From the IMG/VR virus record IMGVR_UViG_3300032401_001693, positions 37,812 to 101,811 of that record: 64,000 nt of DNA; one strand, given 5' to 3'. Below are positions 22,988 through 31,500 of this stretch, in pieces (position 1 is the stretch's first letter; every line of letters starts with the position of its first letter). Both the position numbers and the translations under genes were made by a program. The notes beneath the pieces are model-generated. The model saw only the letters and a program-made list of their open reading frames with translations, had not been told where the DNA came from and ran no database searches. Source of the stretch: a virus.

Positions 22988-25900
22988 ATGGCTACTTTAG
23001 ATAAAAAGCTAGGTCAACTACCAGAAGTTACTGTTCCTAAGTCAGATGACATTGTCTATATAGTTACTGATCCTGCCACTCGTCCTGCTGACAAAAAGAT
23101 AAAAATATCTAATCTATCTTCGGTTTTGGGAACTAGTGGGTACTCAGGGTATAGTGGTATATCTGGAGCCTACGGTGACTCTGGATTTTCAGGATTTTCA
23201 GGGATAGATGGTCAGTATGCTGGGCAAGGTGTTTCCGGTTATTCTGGATATTCAAGTGCGGCGGAAGGTCCACAGGGGCCAATAGGCTTTTCTGGGTTTT
23301 CAGGCTATAGTGGTGAGATTGGCTTTTCTGGCTATTCAGCTTATTCTGGATATTCAAGCCAGCAACCAGGTCCACAAGGTCCAGTAGGATTTACTGGGGA
23401 ATCTGGTTATTCGGGATACTCTGGTCTAGGACTGTCAGGATACTCTGGTGCTTCTGGTTACTCTGGTGTTGGTACTTCTGGTTACTCTGGTGTTGGAATC
23501 TCAGGTTATTCTGGAAGGTCTGGGTATAGTGGTATCTCTGGGATGGGAGTATCTGGCTACTCTGGCTATTCTAGCGAGATGGAAGGACCTCAAGGTCCAA
23601 TAGGATTCACGGGAGAGTCAGGGTACTCAGGAGATTTAGGAATCTCTGGTTATTCAGGATATTCAAGTCCAGGTTCTTCAGGATATTCTGGGTACAGTTC
23701 TGTGGTTCCTGGAACCTCAGGCTATTCAGCTTATAGTGGGTACTTAGGAAGTTCTGGATATAGTGGCAGTTCTGGATATTCTGGATACTCAGGACAAGGA
23801 GTTAGTGGATACTCAGGATACTCAAGTACAGTCGTAGGACCTCAAGGTCCAATCGGGTTTTCTGGTTACTCAGCTTATAGTGGCTATTCTAGTGTTTCAG
23901 GTTATAGTGGCTACTCAGGTTATTCTAGTTCTAGTGGATACTCTGGATACTCAAGTATTTCCGGATATTCTGGATACTCAAGCGTGAGCGGTTATTCAGG
24001 ATATTCTAGTATTTCAGGTTACTCAGGTTACTCGGCCTATTCTGGGTATAGTGGGTATGATGCGGGTGCAGCATATAGTGGGTATAGTGGGCCTTCTGGG
24101 TATAGTGGCTATTCTGGGATAAGTGGCTATAGTGCCTATTCCGGGATAAGTGGCTATAGTGCCTATTCCGGGTATAGTGGCATTTCCGGTTATAGTGGTT
24201 ACTCAAGCACTGTGGTGGGTCCTTCAGGTTATTCTGGTTACTCAGGTCCATCTGGTCTTGGCTATTCAGGTTGGTCTGGAATTTCTGGTTACTCGGCTTA
24301 TTCTGGTGTAGGAACTTCCGGATATTCAGGTTATTCGGGTGTAGGGACTTCTGGTTACTCAGGTTACTCAAGTGCTGTAGTGGGTGTTTCAGGCTATTCA
24401 GGATATTCAAGTCCAGGTAGTTCTGGATACTCAGGCTACTCTGGTTTAGGAGGATCAGGTTATTCTGGGTATTCAAGTGCTGTGGTGGGTCCTTCAGGTT
24501 ATTCTGGTTACTCAGGTCCCTCTGGTCTCGGCTATTCAGGTTGGTCTGGAAGGTCTGGTTACTCAGGCTACTCAAGTGGAATGCCCGGTGTATCTGGGTA
24601 CAGTGGATATTCAGGTGCTCTTCCCGTCTATGGGACATCTGGTAATATACTACAAAGTAGTGGAAGTGGTTGGATTTCTACTAATCAACTTTCTATTGCT
24701 TCTATTGATCTTAGTAATGCTACAAGTTCTATTCCTTGGCTAGTTGGGGTTACTGCTGGAGATGCGGCTTCTGGTCATGCCTACTATAAATCAGATACTA
24801 AGCAACTGTTAATAGGAGATGGTGTAACTGCTAATCCAGTAAGTGGAGGTTCTTCAGGATATTCTGGATATTCAAGTCCAGGTAGTTCTGGTTACTCAGG
24901 TTATTCAAGTCCCGGAACATCTGGTTATTCTGGTTATTCTGGGTATTCAAGTGCTGTAATAGGACCTTCAGGCTATTCTGGATATTCAAGTCCTGGAAGT
25001 TCTGGATATTCGGCTTACTCAGGTTATTCAGCCCAGCCAGGAGGTTCATCTGGTTATTCTGGTTACAGTGGGTTGGGAGGTTCTGGTTATTCTGGTTATA
25101 GTGCTGAGAGTCCAGGTCCTTCTGGTTATTCAGGTTATTCCGGTCAGAATGGCACAATCGGGATAAATGGAACTTCGGGTTATTCAGGTTATTCCGGTGG
25201 TGGAGCCAACTATGTGCATACCCAGAGCGGGGCTTCTACCTCTTGGACTGTTTCTCACAATCTAGGTAATTTGGAAGTTATTGTTCAGGTGTTTGATGGA
25301 AGTAATAACCAAGTTATTCCAAAATCAGTTGTTTGGGATACTGTTAATCAATGTACTATCACGTTCTCTTCAGCTGTCGCTGGGAAGGCAGTAGTATCCA
25401 GCGGTGGTGGAGTATCTGGATTTTCTGGAAAGTCTGGTTACTCAGGTTATTCTGGAATTTCCGGATATTCAGGGTATTCTGGGCAGGGGTGGTCAGGTTG
25501 GTCAGGTTATTCTGGGTATAGTGGTAAGTCTGGGTACAGTGGATATTCTGGATATAGTGGTGGGTCGGGATATAGTGGCTACTCAAGTGCTGTGATAGGT
25601 CCTTCAGGCTATTCTGGATATTCAAGTCCTGGAAGTTCTGGTTACTCTGGTTACTCAAGCCCTGGAAGTTCTGGATACTCAGGTTACTCAAGTCTAGGAA
25701 GTTCTGGCTATTCTGGTTACTCAAGTCCTGGAAGTTCTGGATACTCAGGTTATAGTGCTGAGAGTCCAGGTCCTTCTGGCTATTCTGGGTATTCTGGTTA
25801 TTCAAGTGAGGGAACTTCTGGATTTTCTGGTGTAAGTGGATATTCAGGAGTAGGGACTTCTGGTTATTCAGGCTATAGTGGCTATTCGGGCAAATCTGGA

Positions 25901-26557
25901 TATAGTGGATATTCAGGTGGAAGTGGATATAGTGGAATTTCAGGTTACTCAGCTTATAGTGGCTATTCTGGAATTAGCGGTCAACAAGGTGTTGGTTATT
26001 CGGGTTTTTCAGCTTATTCTGGTTATTCTGGTTACTCGGCCTATTCTGGAAAATCAGGATATAGTGGCTACTCAGGTGTGGGTCCTTCAGGTTATTCTGG
26101 TTACAGTGGGTTGGGAGGTTCTGGATACTCAGGTTATAGTGCTGAGAGTCCAGGTCCTTCTGGCTATTCTGGTTATTCGAGTACAAGCGGCTATTCTGGT
26201 TATTCAAGTATAAGTGGTTATTCAGGTTATTCGGGTGAAGGGACTTCTGGATATTCTGGATATTCAGGTATGGGCACTTCAGGTTATAGTGGCTATTCTG
26301 GATATTCAGGTTTGAGTGGCTATTCTGCTTATAGTGGTTACTCCGGTGGGAACTATATAGCTCAGTATTTTACAGGTGTATCCTCTGTTGTGGTAGGTCA
26401 CAACTTTGGTGTTAGGCCTGTTGTTAACGTTTTAACAGGGGATGGATCTGGTGGGTATGATAGTATAGTTCCATTAAATATAAAACATAACTCAACTAAT
26501 CAAACTACAGTATCACTATCATCTAGTACTTCTGGATATGTGATTTGTAAAGCCTAA
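22988..26557 (+). CDS. collagen-like tail fibre with Gly-Tyr-Ser repeats
   Basis: 1189 residues. Residues 1-47 resemble fibre N-termini that attach to tails (KKLGQLPEVTVPKSDDIVYI). From there most of the protein is Gly-x-y triplets dominated by GYS, with GPQGPIGF and GLGGSGYS variants: a collagen-like triple helix with unusual Tyr in x and Ser in y. Two globular islands interrupt it (about residues 543-625 and 738-808; the second with VSHNLGNLEVIVQVFD), and the C-terminal 70 residues (VGHNFGVRPVVNVLT) form a related tip domain, likely the receptor-binding end. Very Tyr/Ser rich, so a potential O-glycosylation target. Confidence 0.8.
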   Translation: MATLDKKLGQLPEVTVPKSDDIVYIVTDPATRPADKKIKISNLSSVLGTSGYSGYSGISGAYGDSGFSGFSGIDGQYAGQGVSGYSGYSSAAEGPQGPIGFSGFSGYSGEIGFSGYSAYSGYSSQQPGPQGPVGFTGESGYSGYSGLGLSGYSGASGYSGVGTSGYSGVGISGYSGRSGYSGISGMGVSGYSGYSSEMEGPQGPIGFTGESGYSGDLGISGYSGYSSPGSSGYSGYSSVVPGTSGYSAYSGYLGSSGYSGSSGYSGYSGQGVSGYSGYSSTVVGPQGPIGFSGYSAYSGYSSVSGYSGYSGYSSSSGYSGYSSISGYSGYSSVSGYSGYSSISGYSGYSAYSGYSGYDAGAAYSGYSGPSGYSGYSGISGYSAYSGISGYSAYSGYSGISGYSGYSSTVVGPSGYSGYSGPSGLGYSGWSGISGYSAYSGVGTSGYSGYSGVGTSGYSGYSSAVVGVSGYSGYSSPGSSGYSGYSGLGGSGYSGYSSAVVGPSGYSGYSGPSGLGYSGWSGRSGYSGYSSGMPGVSGYSGYSGALPVYGTSGNILQSSGSGWISTNQLSIASIDLSNATSSIPWLVGVTAGDAASGHAYYKSDTKQLLIGDGVTANPVSGGSSGYSGYSSPGSSGYSGYSSPGTSGYSGYSGYSSAVIGPSGYSGYSSPGSSGYSAYSGYSAQPGGSSGYSGYSGLGGSGYSGYSAESPGPSGYSGYSGQNGTIGINGTSGYSGYSGGGANYVHTQSGASTSWTVSHNLGNLEVIVQVFDGSNNQVIPKSVVWDTVNQCTITFSSAVAGKAVVSSGGGVSGFSGKSGYSGYSGISGYSGYSGQGWSGWSGYSGYSGKSGYSGYSGYSGGSGYSGYSSAVIGPSGYSGYSSPGSSGYSGYSSPGSSGYSGYSSLGSSGYSGYSSPGSSGYSGYSAESPGPSGYSGYSGYSSEGTSGFSGVSGYSGVGTSGYSGYSGYSGKSGYSGYSGGSGYSGISGYSAYSGYSGISGQQGVGYSGFSAYSGYSGYSAYSGKSGYSGYSGVGPSGYSGYSGLGGSGYSGYSAESPGPSGYSGYSSTSGYSGYSSISGYSGYSGEGTSGYSGYSGMGTSGYSGYSGYSGLSGYSAYSGYSGGNYIAQYFTGVSSVVVGHNFGVRPVVNVLTGDGSGGYDSIVPLNIKHNSTNQTTVSLSSSTSGYVICKA
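23128..26350 (+). repeat. GYS-encoding tandem repeat tract 1
   Basis: Degenerate 9- to 18-base repeats (GGTTATTCTGGATACTCA and variants) encode Gly-Tyr-Ser triplets. Codon choice varies between copies although the peptide is constant, so the repeat is maintained at protein level. Broken by two non-repeat islands near 24615-24860 and 25200-25410. Confidence 0.8.
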
Positions 26558-26573
26558 CAAAAGGAGAAGATTT

Positions 26574-27053
26574 ATGAAAAAATTATTTTTTGGTTTACTA
26601 ATTGGTTTGATGCTTTTATGCCACTATGGAAATACTATGGCTATGGACATTGATGAACCTATTATGAAGGTAGGAGCGGCTCTTTCTGGAGGAGCTCTTG
26701 CTGCTGGAACTGGTAGTGGGATAGTTGTTATAGGGGCATCACTGACTGCAGAACATTGGTACTATATGGCATCAGATGTACTTACAATGGCACAAGCTGA
26801 CGCAGCAGGGACTACTCCTGCAATATGTTTAGCCATAAGTACTACACAATGTATGACTAATGGAGTGTTTAGGCTAGCTTCTTCTCCTTCATGGACACTT
26901 GGAACTATTATGTATCTATCAATCACTACTGCAGGACATCTGCAAACAACGGCTCCTAGTGCGACAGGTAATCAGGTTCAGAGGCTAGGAGTGGCTATAG
27001 CGGCTGATGTTATTTTAGTTACACCAAGTATGGATATTGGGGAGGTAAAATAG
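26574..27053 (+). CDS. exported fibre-like protein with signal peptide
   Basis: 159 residues, AAAGGAGAAGATTT before ATG. The N-terminus MKKLFFGLLIGLMLLCHYG then NTMA-MD is a typical Sec signal peptide. The mature part (GAALSGGALAAGTGSGIVVI ... WTLGTIMYLSITTAGHL) resembles beta-rich capsid- or fibre-decorating proteins (DUF2190-like), but this is uncertain. A signal peptide is unusual for a virion protein. Confidence 0.55.
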   Translation: MKKLFFGLLIGLMLLCHYGNTMAMDIDEPIMKVGAALSGGALAAGTGSGIVVIGASLTAEHWYYMASDVLTMAQADAAGTTPAICLAISTTQCMTNGVFRLASSPSWTLGTIMYLSITTAGHLQTTAPSATGNQVQRLGVAIAADVILVTPSMDIGEVK

Positions 27054-28529
27054 ATGGTAAGGAAACTATTTTTAACTTTACTACTTGTAGTGGGTTTACT
27101 ATCTCCTTGCTATGCTGCGGATCTTAATAAATGGAATGGTATAACTCTGGGAAGCTCCACAGGAAACATCAATAAAATAGATGGGTATACTTGGGGAACT
27201 GCTAGTGGGAACTATACTAAGTGGGATGCTTTAAATGCAACTTCTGGAGTTACTGCTCCTGTTTTAGTTAATGCTAAAATAGGCACTGGTTACTTATCAC
27301 AAACGGTTCAATCGGGAGCTTTTAAGGTCACGACTGGGCACGCTTTGATTGTTTTTATTTCTAACTACACCGACCCTGCGTATAGAAATGTTAGTACGGT
27401 TGTAGACTCTACAGGTGCTAATACTTATACCTATTTAACATCCGTCGTTACAAGCACCACTATTAAAGTGGAAGCTTGGTACTGTCTCAATGTGACAGGA
27501 GCTTCAAATCTGAATATTACGGTTACTTTTGACAATTCGGCTAGCTATTGTGGTGTCAGTGTTGGACACTATGCTAGAACTACGGCAATCGGTACATCTG
27601 CTAGTGAGTATTCGTCTGCTTCTATATCTGGAACTACACAGGTTACACTTCCAAATATAACTACTACGCAGGATATAGAGACACTTGTGTGTGGTGTTTA
27701 TCTTGCTAGTATTACTGCTGCAACTCCTGGAGTAAATTACACGAAAAGAATGGATGCAGTAGACTTTGCTCCAGCCACTCTTTATGCTCCATCTATTATG
27801 GACAGATCTACGACTAGTGTAGGAAATTATAACGCTACAGCTACTTTTGCAAGTAGCTATGGAGCTGCTATACTTGTATCCATATATGGTACAAGTTCTG
27901 TGTCTGAGGGTTGTCCTGAGTATCTATTGTGTCAGAATTTTGAAGGGACAGGGTATGATAATGGTGAGTCTTGGGCAACGGGTGGAAGCGGAACTTACAC
28001 TATTGATCCAGATAATACTACTGCTCCTATACTGAAAGGTTCACAACAAGTAAGAATTAATGCAGGTAGTTCGTTTGGTGTGTTAAGTTCACCTACTTTT
28101 GCACAAACTGCTATTGTTTACTTTCGTTCCAAGGTGCGATTTTCTCTACTGCCTGTAGCAGATTCCAACATATTTTGGCTTAGAACTGCAGGCGATGCAA
28201 ATGTAATAACAGTAGGATTGAAAAGTGATGGAAAATTATTTTTAACGGTAAAAGACGTGGCTCAGGTTGCTACAAATGATAGTGTTTCAGCAGACACGAT
28301 TTATTATATCTGGGTGCGAACATCGTCTATATCTCCATACACTGTGTCAATGGCATTTTCCACAGATACTACAGAGCCAACATCTGGAACTAAGTTTATA
28401 TCGGCTAATTTTTTGCAGGCATGGGTAATACAGAATATTAGGGCCTGGGCATGGTTTGAAACAATAGTATCAGATTTTGATGAGGTTATTGTTTCAGCAA
28501 ACCCGATAACAGCTTCAGTAGTGCCGTAA
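27054..28529 (+). CDS. exported protein with concanavalin/LamG-like C-terminal domain
   Basis: 491 residues, ATG directly after the previous stop, GGGAGGTAAAATAG upstream. Signal peptide MVRKLFLTLLLVVGLLSPCYA. A Thr/Ser-rich beta region (residues about 75-275) is followed by a jelly-roll-like domain (about 285-490: YLLCQNFEGTGYDNGESW ... FRSKVRFSLLPVADSNIFWL). Likely a cell-surface or glycan-binding protein. It is coupled to the flanking secreted genes. Confidence 0.6.
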   Translation: MVRKLFLTLLLVVGLLSPCYAADLNKWNGITLGSSTGNINKIDGYTWGTASGNYTKWDALNATSGVTAPVLVNAKIGTGYLSQTVQSGAFKVTTGHALIVFISNYTDPAYRNVSTVVDSTGANTYTYLTSVVTSTTIKVEAWYCLNVTGASNLNITVTFDNSASYCGVSVGHYARTTAIGTSASEYSSASISGTTQVTLPNITTTQDIETLVCGVYLASITAATPGVNYTKRMDAVDFAPATLYAPSIMDRSTTSVGNYNATATFASSYGAAILVSIYGTSSVSEGCPEYLLCQNFEGTGYDNGESWATGGSGTYTIDPDNTTAPILKGSQQVRINAGSSFGVLSSPTFAQTAIVYFRSKVRFSLLPVADSNIFWLRTAGDANVITVGLKSDGKLFLTVKDVAQVATNDSVSADTIYYIWVRTSSISPYTVSMAFSTDTTEPTSGTKFISANFLQAWVIQNIRAWAWFETIVSDFDEVIVSANPITASVVP

Positions 28530-28534
28530 GAACT

Positions 28535-31500
28535 ATGAAAAAAACCCTACTTTTTTTAATACTGTTTACTATTCTAGTGGTTTCTACTGTTTTTGGGAGT
28601 GGACCTTATCTTATTGATGCTCCAAGTCCTGCCGATGTTTATTTGGGTAAAGGGTGTACTACGGCGTACCATATTGATGAGGATTGTGATGGTTATGGAA
28701 TTGGGGATGGGTTTGCGGTGATGACACCGGATCCTGATGATACGGATCCCACAGTCTATAATACACTTACTGCTGAAATTAAATGGGGTGATACTCATGC
28801 TGCTGGAGCCTTTACCACTGGAAACTATATTGCTAATCTTAAAAATTTTTATTGTGGTACAAGGGGAACAGGGTGGTGCCAGATTGGTAATATCTATTTT
28901 GTTGATTATACCAATGGCGTTGATGTAACGGGAGAGGTAAATAATATTAATAAACCTTTTAAAACGTTCAATAACGCGTATAGCAATAATGGCACTTGGT
29001 CTGGTGGGTTTACATCTGGAGATATGATTATTCTAAGAGGAGGAACCCATGGGGATAATACGGCGTACTCCTGGATAAGTATTGCTCCAGTTACAGCTCC
29101 CCGCATACATGGTGTTTCATCATCGAAGCCTAATATAGTAGCGGGATTCCCAGGTGAGAGGGTTATTATTTATAACAGCCCTATGAATAATATAACAGGT
29201 GGGGATAACTGGTATTGGATATTTGATACTTTACAGATTGGCAGAACGGATGCAGATTCAACTAGTGGTAGTGGTTTTCATGCAAGTGGTGTCCATTTTC
29301 TTACGGTTAAGAATTGTTTTTTTACTAGAAATTACGAAACGACTTTTCATCAGACTGGAGGTGTTTCGACTTGTAAAGAACCCATTTCTGTTACGGAAGA
29401 TCTTAATGATGATGGAATCCCAGAAACCCGTAATTTAGAGAGTTGTCTATGCCCTAGTAATGTACTATATGATAGAGTAGTAGCTAATGCGGCTCAAGGC
29501 ACTCATACCTTTTACTGGGGTTGTGGTGGAGATCCTTACGGATTGGGCAACGATCCAACAAGAAAAACTGTTTTTGCCAATGCTACGATTAGAAATTGCA
29601 TCTTCCATTCTCAAACATCTAGTTGGGATGGATTTCAGATGAATGGATATGCGAGTAATTGGTTGATAGAAAATAATATTATTCATTCGAATGGGCAGGA
29701 TGGTATAAATATTTTGAATGGAATGTGGAGTTCTGTTATTAGAAATAATGTAGTTTTTAATAACAGCAGGTCAGCGTTTCAATTTTTTATATATGCCACA
29801 GGTGGTAATGATGCTTGCACCGGAGGAACTGCAACAGCGGATACCCAGGATGGAAGTTATGTTACTGCTAATGCATTTGATAATAATAACGGGACTGAGT
29901 GGAGATCAACTGATACTGCTACACCACATTGGATACAGTATCAGTTTTCTTCTGAGTTATCCATAAAATGGTTTAAAATAAGAGGATCGAGTAACCCAAA
30001 TTACTCACCAAAGAATTTTACATTTAGCGGTTCTAGTAATGGAAGTGATTGGACTCTTATAGCAACATACACAGGAACAACTTGGACAGCTAATCAGGAA
30101 ATACGATTTAGTGCAGATAATAATTCTGCGTATCTATACTATCGCCTGAACATTACGGCCAATCAGAGTGGGAATGTGGCTGGAATAAGTGAGATAGAGA
30201 TGTTTTGGTCAGGATGGTGGGCTGATGCTATAAAGGATAACATAGTAGAAGGAAATACTTTCTGGGTAGGAAAGAACAGAAATCCTAACTATACCGATCA
30301 GTGGCCAGATGCATGTTCGGCTGTTTGGATGGTGAATGGACTGTATCCTACGTTTAAAATTAGACGGAATGTAGTTAGGAACAATGTTTTTGTAACTAAT
30401 GATAACAGTAGTGGTGCTGAGTCTATCATATATGGGGATGTTCAGGGAAATTTAATAGATAATACTTTCCAGAATAATGTTTTTTGGAGAACAAATGGAA
30501 GTTTGGAAATGGCTAGTTGGGGTTCTTCTCCAATGAAGTATCTTACTTTACCCCAATTTGAAACTTCTCCATATATTCTTAATTCTGGTAATGTTTTTGG
30601 TAATCCACTTTTTACATCATTTAATCTGGATTGGCAGAATAGCCCTGGAAAGTTTAATTTTCAGCCGTCTAGTATAGGTAGCCCTGTTGTAAATCTTGGA
30701 ATTCCTTCGGCTGGGTTGATACTTGATATTAAGGGGGTGACCAGGTTAGGAAATCCAGATTCTGGGGCTTATGAATTTTTTGGTGGAGTACCAGCTGGAT
30801 ACACTAGTCTTCAGACTGGGACGGATACTAACAAACTCATTCTGATTTTTATTCCATCGGGTTATACTTCGGCAGAATCTTCAAGTTTTGAGACTAAAGT
30901 GACAGCTAATTTAGCTAAACTCTGGGCTAATAACTTCTTTTCTCAGTATCAACAGAGGTTTGATATCTATCGTGTAGATAACCAGTATGATTCCGATGGA
31001 GTGTTAAAATTGGATTCAGAGGTAGAAACCCTGATTGATGCGGATACAACTTGTCAAGGTGATGGGTTTGGAAATAATGGAAACGTAGCCTGTATCCATA
31101 TTGTGATAGATAAAGATAGTTCAGCTCCTCAGAGTCAAACAAATGACAATTTTATTAGACTAAGAAATGATGCCGATAGTTATTATACTTTGGCGCATGA
31201 GATTGGAACTCATGTTTTAGGAAACCTCGTACCTTATGATAGCCAACTTGGAGGGCCTAGAACGGTGGATGGCTATAGATGTAACGAATTTACTTATAGC
31301 TATCTTCGTAGTAATGTCCATGACAAAAACAGTAATGAGAAATGGTTAGATTTGGTAGGTACGGTAGCCTCTTGTGGAGGGAGCTATTATTCTCCTTCGG
31401 TTACTGTAACTGATTACAGTTCATTCTACCAGAATTTTTCCAATGTAGCATACAAGGGTTCTCAGATAGGATTAGCGAAGAGAACTTCGGATAGCAAAGC

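Noticed and set aside
24781-24800. Additional TATAAATCA promoter-like match inside the fibre gene
   Set aside because: Lies within coding sequence, lacks the flanking TTTTATA and CATAATGA context and precedes no gene start.
23133-26213. Long open frames on the - strand and in other + frames inside the GYS repeat tract
   Set aside because: They are by-products of a low-complexity repeat: products are rich in Asn, Gln, Leu and His or in Ile/Val, with no start signals, and they change with each repeat unit.
23128-26350. CRISPR-like array
   Set aside because: The units are short, degenerate, in one protein frame and have no unique spacers.
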